DNA from: Betaproteobacteria bacterium
GTDB lineage: Bacteria; Pseudomonadota; Gammaproteobacteria; Burkholderiales; Burkholderiaceae
Length of the DNA stretch: 21,911 bases
Assembly (NCBI GenBank): GCA_018969885.1
Contig: JAGWXN010000022.1
Span: forward strand, 1 to 21,911
Direction: 5' to 3'
Part shown: piece by piece, positions 1-6,982 of the stretch
Layout: every line of letters starts with the position of its first letter
Position numbering within the stretch: the first letter of the stretch is position 1
Program-made: the position numbers and the translations under genes
The notes under the pieces: model-generated
Database searches by the model: none
Told to the model about the DNA's origin: nothing
The model's input: the letters and a program-made list of their open reading frames with translations, nothing else

Positions 1-150
1 AGAGGACATGGAAGACGACTCCGCGACGGCGGCAATAGTGCCCGAACCCTCAATGATAAGCGGGGTCACGCAACCGACGGGGCGGTAAACTTGAACGGTT
101 TGGCGCCAAAGCGCCGCACCTCAACGCCCCTCCCCTTGGGTCTTCTCAAC

Positions 151-1044
151 ATGACTGCACAACTTATTCGCAAGGCAGTGTTCCCGATCGCCGGTCTTGG
201 GACGCGGTTCCTGCCCGCCACCAAAGCCTCGGCCAAGGAAATGCTGCCCGTGGTCGACAAGCCTCTCATCCAGTACGCGGTGGAAGAGGCCTACGCAGCC
301 GGTATCCGCCAGATGATCTTTGTCACTGGCCGCACTAAGCGCAGCGTCGAAGACCACTTCGACACCGCGTATGAGCTGGAAAACGAGCTCGAGGTGGCGG
401 GCAAGCTCAGCCTCCTTTCCATTGCACGCTCGATCGCGCCCGATGACATGCTGTGCACCTACGTGCGCCAGCCGCGCGCGCTGGGGCTGGGCCATGCGGT
501 GCTTTGCGCCCGCGAACTGGTCGGTAGCGAACCTTTCGCCGTGCTGCTCGCCGATGACCTCATGGTGGGCACACCGCCTGTCATGGCTCAGATGGTGGCC
601 CAGTACACCGAATGGCGGGCCAGCATTCTCGCGGTCCAGGACGTGCCGCGCGAACACACGCGGCGCTACGGCATTGTCTCGGGTCGCGAAGTCGCCGACG
701 GCATCGTCGATGTCTCGGGCATCGTCGAGAAACCCGAACCGGCGGTCGCCCCCACCACGCTCGCGGTCGCCGGTCGATACATCTTGAGCGCGGGCGTCTT
801 CAAGGAACTCGAAGCGCTTCCACGAGGTGTGGGCGGCGAAATCCAGCTGACCGACGGCATTGCGCAGTTGCTCAGACGCGAGAAGGTTTTCGCCTATCGC
901 TATCGAGGCACGCGTTACGACTGCGGGTCCAAACTGGGCTTCCTGCAAGCCACGGTCGACCTGGGCGAGGAACACGCCGAGGTCGGTGCCGAATTCCGTC
1001 AATGGCTCACCGAACGCGTGGGTAGCACCACCCGCAAAGCGTAA
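151..1044 (+). CDS. galU: UTP--glucose-1-phosphate uridylyltransferase (GalU)
   Basis: Makes UDP-glucose from UTP and glucose-1-phosphate in the cytoplasm, feeding exopolysaccharide, LPS and nucleotide-sugar synthesis. The 297-residue product has the usual GalU length. The nucleotidyltransferase signature is intact at the N-terminus: [17 protein letters not shown] (about residues 9-25), then [10 protein letters not shown]. Further on are the metal/nucleotide region [10 protein letters not shown], the VEKPEP segment and the [10 protein letters not shown] substrate loop. I chose the ATG at 151 because it places the family N-terminus ([15 protein letters not shown]) at residue 1. The same frame is open from base 1, but those upstream residues have no family resemblance and only a TTG could start them. 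No strong Shine-Dalgarno is visible. The CoxG-like gene follows 69 bp later on the same strand and may be co-transcribed, with no obvious functional link. Identity is secure; only the start is open. Confidence 0.95.
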   Translation: MTAQLIRKAVFPIAGLGTRFLPATKASAKEMLPVVDKPLIQYAVEEAYAAGIRQMIFVTGRTKRSVEDHFDTAYELENELEVAGKLSLLSIARSIAPDDMLCTYVRQPRALGLGHAVLCARELVGSEPFAVLLADDLMVGTPPVMAQMVAQYTEWRASILAVQDVPREHTRRYGIVSGREVADGIVDVSGIVEKPEPAVAPTTLAVAGRYILSAGVFKELEALPRGVGGEIQLTDGIAQLLRREKVFAYRYRGTRYDCGSKLGFLQATVDLGEEHAEVGAEFRQWLTERVGSTTRKA

Positions 1045-1113
1045 ACTCGCACACGCTTCATCCACCGCTGCTCCGGGTCCCTCAACAGACCCTCACCTAG
1101 TTGGAACCCCATC

Positions 1114-1746
1114 ATGGACATGCAAGGCAGCCGTCAGCTCGCCGTCACCCGCGAACAGGCCTGGGATGCCCTCAACGATCCCGAGATCCTCAAACGCTGC
1201 ATCACCGGTTGCGAAAAATTCGAGCTCACCGCCGACAACACCTACGCCATCGTGGTGGCGATCCGTATCGGCCCCGTGTCCGCGCGCTTCAACGGCAAGG
1301 TCACACTCGCCGACATCGTCGTGCCCGAGTCGTATGCGCTCCGGTTTGACGCTCAGGGAGGCGCCGCCGGCTTCGGCAAGGGCGAGTCGCAGGTCCTCCT
1401 GGTTCCCAATGATCAGGGCGTCGAACTGCGCTACACAGTGAAATCCACGGTGGGGGGCAAGTTGGCCCAGATCGGTCAACGGCTGATTGATGGGGTGGCC
1501 AAGTCGCTCGCAGAAGAGTTCTTCAGCCGCTTCGAGGCCGAGCTCGTCAAGCGCTTTGCGCCTGCACCGGCCGCCGCCGCAGCGCCTGCATCTGAACCAC
1601 CGACCGAATCTGCGCCTGGCGGCGGCGCTGCGCCCAGCGCATCCGCGTCACCGGCCTTCGTCACGTCGCCCAAGGTCACCCCCAACTGGGTCTGGTGGGG
1701 CGCCATTGCAGCGGCGTTCGTTGCGGGCTGGCTGCTGGGTCGCTGA
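1114..1746 (+). CDS. CoxG-like SRPBCC protein with C-terminal membrane anchor
   Basis: A 210-residue protein of the CoxG/SRPBCC family. Residues 1 to about 150 look like a START-type lipid/ligand-binding fold: MDMQGSRQLAVTREQAWDAL, then DPEILKRCITGCEKF, a pattern typical of CoxG proteins. An Ala/Pro-rich linker runs from about 150 to 187. The C-terminus is a hydrophobic helix (WVWWGAIAAAFVAGWLLGR) ending at the stop, suggesting a tail-anchored inner-membrane protein facing the cytoplasm. In carboxydotrophs CoxG helps recruit CO dehydrogenase to the membrane. Here no molybdenum hydroxylase gene (coxL, coxM or coxS type) is in view, so the partner is unknown and many family members are not tied to CO oxidation. 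The start ATG at 1114 has a weak GGA upstream; the ATG at 1120 is also possible. The family call is good; the role is inference. Confidence 0.85.
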   Translation: MDMQGSRQLAVTREQAWDALNDPEILKRCITGCEKFELTADNTYAIVVAIRIGPVSARFNGKVTLADIVVPESYALRFDAQGGAAGFGKGESQVLLVPNDQGVELRYTVKSTVGGKLAQIGQRLIDGVAKSLAEEFFSRFEAELVKRFAPAPAAAAAPASEPPTESAPGGGAAPSASASPAFVTSPKVTPNWVWWGAIAAAFVAGWLLGR

Positions 1747-1854
1747 GCCTGTCCCGCATCACGTCGTTTGTGGTCGCCCCGTGAGGGCGCACAAAAAATT
1801 GGCTGTCAGAGAAATACTGATTCAAAACAATTAGCTAAGAATAAAACCTAGAAA

Positions 1855-1886
1855 TTGACTCAATATTTCTGGAATTAACCGATAAT
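1855..1886 (+). promoter_or_regulatory. Candidate sigma-70 promoter of the response-regulator gene
   Basis: Within an AT-rich stretch unlike the surrounding DNA, TTGACT (1855-1860) could be a -35 box and GATAAT (1881-1886) a -10 box. The spacer is 20 bp, longer than ideal. Transcription would start near 1893 and give a leader of under 30 nt before the ATG at 1920. This is a pattern match only. Confidence 0.35.
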
Positions 1887-1893
1887 AAGGGTT

Positions 1894-1914
1894 CACGTTA
1901 CGCTTGAAACGTTA
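1894..1914 (+). repeat. ACGTTA direct repeat just before the response-regulator start
   Basis: ACGTTA occurs at 1895-1900 and again at 1909-1914, exactly 14 bp apart, ending five bases before the ATG at 1920. A similar arrangement, CACGTTAC-N7-ACGTT, recurs at 9147-9166 upstream of the zinc-ribbon gene. Tandem direct repeats are the usual site architecture for OmpR-family regulators, so an autoregulatory operator is possible. There is no Shine-Dalgarno in this stretch. Confidence 0.35.
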
Positions 1915-1919
1915 TCGCA

Positions 1920-2621
1920 ATGAAGTCTGTCGTTTTGGTGGTTGATGACGATCCTGTCTGTCTCAATCTCACCCGACATTTGGTTGAACGTGCTGATTAC
2001 ACGTTTATAGGCGCCGGATCCATCGGCGAAGCGCGCCGTCTGGCAGAACGAACCCCTCCCGATATCGCAGTGGTCGACCTGATGGTGGGGACGGAAAACG
2101 GCCTTGATCTTGTCAGACTATGGCGAGTTGAACAGCGATTCCCAATCCTGATCGTGAGCGGGCGCAGTGAACCCATCGATCGGGTGATCGGTCTCGAAGT
2201 CGGCGCAGATGACTATCTGACCAAGCCCTACGAACCACGCGAACTACAGTTACGACTCCGTAACGCGCTGGCGCACTCGGAGAGGGCAGCCAGGGCGCCG
2301 CGCCGCCCATCGAGCTGGCTGATCGGTAGCGGTGTTTTCGAGGCGATACGGCGAGCGATACTGCTGGATGGCCGTGAGGTTGCGCTCACCACGGCCGAAT
2401 TCAGACTGGTCGACCTCCTCGTGCGTCACCCCAACCAGGTGATGACACGCGACCAAATCATGGATCATGTTCAGCAGCGCGAACGGCACTTTGCCACCGA
2501 CCGATCGGTGGACATGCTGGTCGCCAGGCTGCGCCGAAAGCTGAGCACTGACGGTGTTCAAATCCAATCAATTCGCGGGGCCGGCTATATGCTGTGCGGC
2601 CACGTAGAACGGATTTCGTGA
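1920..2621 (+). CDS. OmpR/PhoB-family DNA-binding response regulator
   Basis: A two-component transcription regulator of 233 residues. The receiver domain (about 3-117) keeps the acidic pocket D9/D10/D11, the phospho-acceptor Asp53 (IAVVDLM), Ser80 as switch residue and Lys102 (LTKPYEP). The C-terminal winged helix (about 140-227) is canonical: ALTTAEFRLVDLLVRHP, MTRDQIMDHV, the recognition stretch RSVDMLVARLRRKL, and IQSIRGAGYML. No Shine-Dalgarno is seen; the ATG at 1920 is fixed by the N-terminal beta strand. Its TGA overlaps the GTG of the adjacent kinase gene (GTGA, 2618-2621), so the two form a translationally coupled pair. The partner kinase is broken, so this regulator may be unphosphorylated by its cognate sensor, or served by another kinase. 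Codons such as TTT, ATA and TTA are more frequent here than in the flanking genes, which hints at different ancestry. The regulated target is unknown. Confidence 0.93.
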   Translation: MKSVVLVVDDDPVCLNLTRHLVERADYTFIGAGSIGEARRLAERTPPDIAVVDLMVGTENGLDLVRLWRVEQRFPILIVSGRSEPIDRVIGLEVGADDYLTKPYEPRELQLRLRNALAHSERAARAPRRPSSWLIGSGVFEAIRRAILLDGREVALTTAEFRLVDLLVRHPNQVMTRDQIMDHVQQRERHFATDRSVDMLVARLRRKLSTDGVQIQSIRGAGYMLCGHVERIS

Positions 2622-3934
2622 GCACAGGCGGGCAAGTGGCCGGCAACCTCCTGGCAACGCCCGGTGCCCGAACCCAGCCTCAACTCCCGGCGCGCAGCCT
2701 CCTCAACGCGGCAGTTGCCGTTGCTGTGACCCGGCGATCCGATGGTGTATTCCTCGACGTCAATCAAGCGTTCTGTGAACTGATCGGCTACGCCCGGCGC
2801 GATGTCATCGGAAAAAGCTCGCTCGAACTCGGCTGCTGGAGCGACCTGAGCGAACGCCGCTCAGCGATTGGCCGGGTGCCGAGCCTAGAGCCACTCGAAC
2901 TGAGCCAGCACCGGCTTCGAAGAGCGGACGGAACGATTCGGCATTGCTGCGCCAACGTTTATCCTTCTAAGTCGTCAGGTGAACCTACGCTGATCACCGT
3001 GTTTGTTGAACCGTCGTCAGAACATGACGAGGAAATAAATCTAAGCCGCAATCACCTGCTTGTGGATACGGTATTGACGAGCATCACCGATGGGGTGTGT
3101 GTCACCCGGACCGACCTGTCATTGGCCTACCTGAATGTCGCGCTTCTTCGCCTCCATGGCTATCCGGACAACGCTGAGCGTGTCGTATCGCTGCGTGATC
3201 TCCGGGAGCAATTCGACCTCTTTACGGCGACGGGGCAACTGGTGCCCGATTGCGACTGGCCGGGCGAGCGAGCTGCGCGAGGCGAATCAGGCGTCGAAGT
3301 GGAATACGTGTGCGTGCGACGGGATAACGGACGGGTGCTGCATGCCAGCATGAATTTTTCGCCGATGGTCGACGCCGACGGCGCGATCTTTGGCTGCATC
3401 CTGATTATTCGCGACATTAGTGAGCGCCTCGCCCGCGAACGGCAGCATCAGGACCAGCGGCGCGAACTCGAGAAACTCGTGCAGGAGCGCACCGCCGCGC
3501 TCGCTGCGGCAACGCGTGCGGCGGAATCCGCTAACCAAGCCAAGACGGTATTTCTGGCCAACATCAGCCATGAAATTCGCACGCCGCTGCACACGATCGC
3601 CACGATCGCGGAATTGCTGAAGGACACCGATGCAGACTCTGTTGAACCTGGCCTCGTTGAAAAGCTGCAGACTGCCACCGTGCATCTGGCCGGTCTGATT
3701 GATTCCGTGCTTGATCTCAGCCGGATTGAGGCGGGCCGCCTGGAACTCGATGAGAGACCTTTCAGCCTTCACGAGGTACTCAACAACGTTGAGCTGATCA
3801 CTCGCGATCAGGCCACGAAACGCGGACTTGGGATTGCTTTTAAGTGGCTGACACCGGTACGGGCATTGATCGGGCAACACTCAACCGATTGTTCCGTCCG
3901 TTTGAGCAGGGTGCCCAGGCTCAGCCGGGCGTGA
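2618..3934 (+). CDS. 5' fragment of the broken kinase: PAS-PAS-coiled coil-HisKA
   Basis: A 438-residue reading frame if translated alone. The start is the GTG at 2618, overlapping the preceding stop as GTGA; an in-frame GTG at 2594 is the longer alternative. PAS domain 1 spans about 30-130 (VFLDVNQAFCELIGYARRDV) and PAS domain 2 about 145-270 (TSITDGVCVTRTDLSLAYLN, ending in ILIIRDISERL). A helical linker of charged residues follows (about 275-310). The HisKA box NISHEIRTPLH has its phospho-acceptor at His318. No transmembrane segment is seen, so the sensor would be cytosolic. After about residue 413 (KRGLGIAFKW) the sequence stops resembling kinases and the last ~30 residues are out-of-frame read-through. 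The fragment lacks any ATPase domain. Confidence 0.7.
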   Translation: MSTGGQVAGNLLATPGARTQPQLPARSLLNAAVAVAVTRRSDGVFLDVNQAFCELIGYARRDVIGKSSLELGCWSDLSERRSAIGRVPSLEPLELSQHRLRRADGTIRHCCANVYPSKSSGEPTLITVFVEPSSEHDEEINLSRNHLLVDTVLTSITDGVCVTRTDLSLAYLNVALLRLHGYPDNAERVVSLRDLREQFDLFTATGQLVPDCDWPGERAARGESGVEVEYVCVRRDNGRVLHASMNFSPMVDADGAIFGCILIIRDISERLARERQHQDQRRELEKLVQERTAALAAATRAAESANQAKTVFLANISHEIRTPLHTIATIAELLKDTDADSVEPGLVEKLQTATVHLAGLIDSVLDLSRIEAGRLELDERPFSLHEVLNNVELITRDQATKRGLGIAFKWLTPVRALIGQHSTDCSVRLSRVPRLSRA

Positions 3935-4566
3935 CCCAGGGGAGTGGTCTGGGTCTTGTCATCACGCAACGGCTCGCGCGCCTGATGCAGGGTGACGTGG
4001 GTGTCTCCAGTCATCCTGGCTCTGGCAGCCGATTCTGGTTCACCGCCTGGGTCCGCTGCAGGATAACCGGCCAACCCACCCTCGTTCCTGTGTCAAACGC
4101 CCCATGCTCCGGGGACTGGTCTCAAAACAACCAGCCTCTGAACAAGAACCAGCGCATTCTGCTGGTCGATGATGATGACCTGAGCCGGGAACTTCTCGCG
4201 CGGCTGATCACCTCGAGAGGCGGTACCGTTGACACCGCGGCCGATGGTGCGCAAGCGATTCAGCAAGCTCGCCTCACCCCCTACCACCTCATCCTGATGG
4301 ATATGCACATGCCAGGCATCGACGGCCCGGCAGCGGCGGCCGTGATCATCGCGGAACAATCAAACAAAGAGCCTCTTCCAATCATCGCACTCACCGCGAA
4401 CGCCTTCGAGGAGGACCGCCAGCGCTGCCTGGACGCGGGCATGTGCGACTTCATCAGTAAGCCGGTGACGCCCGCCCTCCTTTTCTCCCGGCTCAACCGA
4501 TGGCTAGGCGCCTCGAGTTCGTGCGCCTGGCCTGAGCACCCCCATCAGCGAGGAATCGCGGCATAG
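3844..4566 (+). CDS. 3' fragment of the broken kinase: ATPase C-terminal half plus receiver domain
   Basis: A 240-residue frame that could only start at a GTG (3844) directly after an in-frame TAA, with no Shine-Dalgarno. It begins inside a HATPase domain: G1 box ADTGTGI (2-8), F-box FRPFEQ (17-22), G2 box GSGLGL (33-38), ending at SRFWFTAWV. A linker leads to a complete receiver domain (about 104-220) with D109-D112 acidic pocket, phospho-acceptor Asp153 (ILMDMHMPG), Thr184 and Lys206. If expressed, the receiver could still accept phosphate from another kinase or phosphodonor. The ATPase part cannot fold as a unit without its first half. The stop is followed after 63 bp by the next gene. Confidence 0.7.
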   Translation: MADTGTGIDRATLNRLFRPFEQGAQAQPGVTQGSGLGLVITQRLARLMQGDVGVSSHPGSGSRFWFTAWVRCRITGQPTLVPVSNAPCSGDWSQNNQPLNKNQRILLVDDDDLSRELLARLITSRGGTVDTAADGAQAIQQARLTPYHLILMDMHMPGIDGPAAAAVIIAEQSNKEPLPIIALTANAFEEDRQRCLDAGMCDFISKPVTPALLFSRLNRWLGASSSCAWPEHPHQRGIAA

Positions 4567-4629
4567 CGCCTAAAATCCCGGCTCAGGGCCGTCCTTTCGG
4601 AGCGGTCCGCTTTGAAGGAGACCGCCGAC

Positions 4630-5607
4630 ATGAACCGACCTTTTCGTTCCGCGATGCTCGCGGCCGTCATCACCCTCACCACCCTAGCGATCCCGTCGGG
4701 CGAGGCCAGCGCCCAGTCCTGGCCCAGCCGTCCCCTGCGCCTGGTCGTCACCTTCCCGCCGGGTGGGGCACCTGACATCCTCGCCCGCCTGTTCAGCGAG
4801 AAGGCGCAACTCGGTCAGTCGGTGGTCGTCGACAACCGACCCGGCGCAGGCGGCAACATCGGTGCCGAGTTTGTCGCCAAGGCGGCACCCGACGGTTACA
4901 CGATTGTGATGGGCACGGTGGGCACACACGCCATCAACGGCGCGCTCTACGCAAAGATGCCCTATGACATGGTGCGAGACTTCGCACCCATCTCGCTGGT
5001 GGCGTCGGCCCCCAATCTGCTGGTCGTCAACAATAATCTGCCGGTCAAGACGGTGAGCGACCTGATCGGCTATATGAAAGCCAATCCCGACAAGCTATCT
5101 TTCGGTTCGCCGGGGGTGGGAACTTCCGTCCATGTATCGGGCGAACTGTTCAAGTCGATGACCGGCACCACCATGACGCATGTGCCCTACAAGGGCCGGC
5201 AATTCGCGATCCCCGATCTGGTCGGCGGCACCATCCAGCTGATGTTCGACAACATGCCCTCAGCACTGCCGATGGCGCGCGAGGGCAAGATCCGCGCGGT
5301 CGCCGTGACCACCCTCACGCGCTCGCCTTCCGCGCCAGAGATCCCCACGGTGGCCGAGACCATCCCAGGGTTTGAGGCGGTCACCTGGTTTGCAATGTTC
5401 GCGCCCGCCGGCACGCCGCGTTCAGCGGTCGATCGCCTCCATCAGGAGGTCCTGCGCGTTTATCGGCTGCCCGAAGTGCAGGAACGCCTGCACAAACTGG
5501 GGCTGGACGCTCTGCTCACCACGCCGGAGCAACTCGCCTCTTACCAGGCGGCAGAAATCAGCAAATGGGGCGATGTGGTGCGCAAATCGGGAGCACGAGC
5601 GGAATAG
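4630..5607 (+). CDS. Tripartite tricarboxylate transporter substrate-binding protein (TctC/Bug family), copy 1
   Basis: A secreted periplasmic receptor of 325 residues. The signal peptide (residues 1 to about 28) has basic MNRPFR, a hydrophobic core and a probable cleavage after ASA. The Bug signature follows: LVVTFPPGGAPDILARL, VVVDNRPGAGGNIGAEFVAKAAPDGYT, and MTHVPYKG. These motifs line the carboxylate-binding cleft in solved Bug proteins. The ATG at 4630 is chosen because AAGGAGA (4615-4621) sits at ideal spacing; a TTG 18 bp upstream overlaps that site and is less likely. TctA/TctB membrane subunits are absent nearby, so it is an orphan receptor that must share a permease or act in sensing. 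The substrate cannot be deduced. A probable terminator follows. The broken kinase lies upstream; co-regulation is not evident. Confidence 0.94.
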   Translation: MNRPFRSAMLAAVITLTTLAIPSGEASAQSWPSRPLRLVVTFPPGGAPDILARLFSEKAQLGQSVVVDNRPGAGGNIGAEFVAKAAPDGYTIVMGTVGTHAINGALYAKMPYDMVRDFAPISLVASAPNLLVVNNNLPVKTVSDLIGYMKANPDKLSFGSPGVGTSVHVSGELFKSMTGTTMTHVPYKGRQFAIPDLVGGTIQLMFDNMPSALPMAREGKIRAVAVTTLTRSPSAPEIPTVAETIPGFEAVTWFAMFAPAGTPRSAVDRLHQEVLRVYRLPEVQERLHKLGLDALLTTPEQLASYQAAEISKWGDVVRKSGARAE

Positions 5608-5610
5608 TGC

Positions 5611-5659
5611 GCGAGAACGGCCCGCCCCCCGCGTGACGGCCTCTCGCCTGCTATTTTTT
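5611..5659 (+). terminator. Probable intrinsic terminator of the first Bug gene
   Basis: GCGAGA (5611-5616) pairs with TCTCGC (5642-5647), and GGCC (5619-5622) with GGCC (5638-5641), leaving an AC bulge. A run of six T follows at 5654-5659, six bases past the stem. It begins three bases after the TAG. The spacing to the T-run is a little long. Confidence 0.5.
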
Positions 5660-5666
5660 GCCGAAC

Positions 5667-5690
5667 GCGGCCCGCAGCGCGGCGGGCCGC
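5667..5690 (-). terminator. Perfect 9-bp inverted repeat past the NMT1-like lipoprotein gene
   Basis: GCGGCCCGC (5667-5675) and GCGGGCCGC (5682-5690) form a perfect stem with a 6-base loop, ending six bases beyond the minus-strand stop. On the minus strand no T-run follows (GTTCGGCAAAAAA instead), so this may be a transcript end or RNA-stabilising hairpin, not a classical intrinsic terminator. Together with the adjacent plus-strand terminator it separates two convergent genes. Confidence 0.45.
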
Positions 5691-5696
5691 TGGCAG

Positions 5697-6698
5697 TCAG
5701 GGTCGGGCGTGCGAGCGGGCGCGCTCGTAGATACTCAGGTCGAGATATTTGTCAGGCGCAGGCGGCTTCCCACCCCACTGCCCTTCGATCTCAGCGCGCA
5801 GCGCCAGCACGTTGTTAAAGCCCTTCATATCGAACTCGCAGTCGGGGGCCAGTCCGCTCCCCTTGGTCATGAGCTCGGTGTAGGTCAGTTCCGCAATCCT
5901 GGGCGTGAGCTTCAACTCACGCTGAAGCACGCGCAATACGAGTTCGCGCTGTGACGGATCCTGCGCCAGTCGGCAACCCTCGATGTAGGCTGCGATGTAG
6001 CGCTCTAGGGCGGGGCCGTTCTTGCCCGCCCAGGCCCGCATCACGAAAATACCGCTCGCCTGATAAGGGCCGTAGAGGTCGATGGTGCGCCCCAGGCTTT
6101 TCGCGCCTTTGTCACGCGCGAGAAAATTCCACGGCGGATTGAGGAGCGTGGCCGCCCGCTCCGGCACATTCAGGCCGTTGGTGCGCGCCTCAGACCCCCC
6201 TAGCGGATCAAGTTTGTAGTCGACGCCTTCGCGAAGGCCCGCCTCGCGAAAGATCTTGCGGCCGATGAGCGCATAGGCAGTGTTGGGTGCGTCCACCACA
6301 TACGATTTGCCCCGCAGGTCAGCGGGCCGGTTGATCTCCTGACGAACCAGCAGTTCGTTCATGCCGCCGTCACCGCCTGCCACGATGATGACATCCGCCT
6401 TCGCAACCTCGACCATCGCGATTGCGTTGTCGATCGCGGCATGTGCAATGTCAAAACGGCCAGCGGCCAGCCCCTGACGCTGTGCATCCGAATTGGGCGT
6501 GAACTGCATTTCCACCGTGATGCCACGCCGCGCGAAATAGCCTTTCTCCTGGGCGAGATAGATCGGCAGATTGCTCGAGCCGCGAAACACGTTGACCTTG
6601 AGTGTGACCGGGTCGTTGGGGGGCGGAGGGTGGTGAGGGGTGGCTGCGCAACCGGCGAGCACCGCCGCAGAGATCAGGGCCAGCGAAATACGAATCAT
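5697..6698 (-). CDS. NMT1/THI5-like ABC-type substrate-binding lipoprotein
   Basis: A 333-residue NMT1/SsuA-like solute receptor of the NitT/TauT type. A lipoprotein signal is clear: a hydrophobic stretch then LAGC with lipidated Cys17, followed by Ala-Ala-Thr and a short Pro/His-rich tether. The binding domain has the family opening FRGSSNLPIYLAQEKGYFARRGITVEM, then FDIAHAAIDNAIAM and the hinge region DLRGKSYVVDAP. ATG at 6698 is preferred: GGAG lies six bases upstream on the minus strand, and the in-frame TTG before it is not needed. Soluble receptors are usual in Gram-negative ABC uptake, so lipid anchoring is unusual; with Ala after Cys, outer-membrane sorting would be expected by the general rule. 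No permease or ATPase gene is near, so uptake would need a remote partner. Substrate unknown. Confidence 0.88.
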   Translation of the reverse strand: MIRISLALISAAVLAGCAATPHHPPPPNDPVTLKVNVFRGSSNLPIYLAQEKGYFARRGITVEMQFTPNSDAQRQGLAAGRFDIAHAAIDNAIAMVEVAKADVIIVAGGDGGMNELLVRQEINRPADLRGKSYVVDAPNTAYALIGRKIFREAGLREGVDYKLDPLGGSEARTNGLNVPERAATLLNPPWNFLARDKGAKSLGRTIDLYGPYQASGIFVMRAWAGKNGPALERYIAAYIEGCRLAQDPSQRELVLRVLQRELKLTPRIAELTYTELMTKGSGLAPDCEFDMKGFNNVLALRAEIEGQWGGKPPAPDKYLDLSIYERARSHARP

Positions 6699-6701
6699 CA
6701 A

Positions 6702-6982
6702 CGTCTCCCGTCAAATTGGCGCACTGCCGTCGTGGCGGCGGCGTCGGTAAGTGCGCTGCCAAGGCATGGCAACGCAGGGCGAGGCGCGAGGCTAAACCGC
6801 AGCTGGCGACTGCGTCAATGGCGCTTTGCGAGCGGCGAACCGCGATCGCCGCACCGCTCAGACTGGAGCGATGTCCGGGCCGGAATTCATGTCAGATACC
6901 CGCGGGCTCCCGGACTGCTCCCTATAATGCGCTCGCAGCAACCGGCTCATATCCGACGGTTCACCTCCGATCACGCCCCCCT
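6702..6982. promoter_or_regulatory. Divergent promoter region between the lipoprotein and CoA-transferase genes
   Basis: This 281-bp gap holds no convincing gene. A perfect TATAAT (6923-6928) lies 54 bp before the plus-strand ATG at 6983, but I find no matching -35, so it would need an activator. On the minus strand TTGACG (6818-6813) with TTTAGC about 16 bp further is a weak candidate for the lipoprotein gene. Confidence 0.35.

Larger units (their letters stand above)
2618..4566 (+). pseudogene. Hybrid sensor histidine kinase, disrupted by internal deletion and frame change
   Basis: Read across two frames, this is a PAS-PAS-HisKA-HATPase-REC hybrid kinase, the cognate sensor of the upstream response regulator. 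The first frame carries the PAS domains and dimerisation/phospho-acceptor domain; the second carries the C-terminal half of the ATPase and a receiver. Between residue G-I-A-F of the first frame and A-D-T-G-T-G-I of the second, roughly 55-65 residues normally present in such kinases are missing, including the N-box Asn that binds Mg-ATP. The frame also changes (a TAA lies at 3841-3843 in the second frame). The break therefore lies near 3835-3846 and is a deletion, not a single-base error. Without the N-box neither fragment should bind ATP productively, so I treat the locus as non-functional for autophosphorylation. An assembly collapse is the main alternative. Confidence 0.8.

Noticed and set aside
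2..88. Possible 3' end of an upstream gene in frame 2 (stop at 86-88)
   Set aside because: Only 28 residues, with no recognisable family feature; an open frame this short is expected by chance.
121..1065. 314-residue minus-strand frame over galU
   Set aside because: It lies wholly opposite a clear gene, has no family resemblance, and is a by-product of GC-rich codon bias.
1075..1092. GGGTC...GACCC inverted repeat between galU and the CoxG-like gene
   Set aside because: Short, no T-run, and too common by chance to name as a site.
1775..1789. CGCCC-CGTGA-GGGCG hairpin after the CoxG-like gene as a terminator
   Set aside because: The stem is only 5 bp and is followed by CACAAAAAA, not a T-run, on the transcribed strand.
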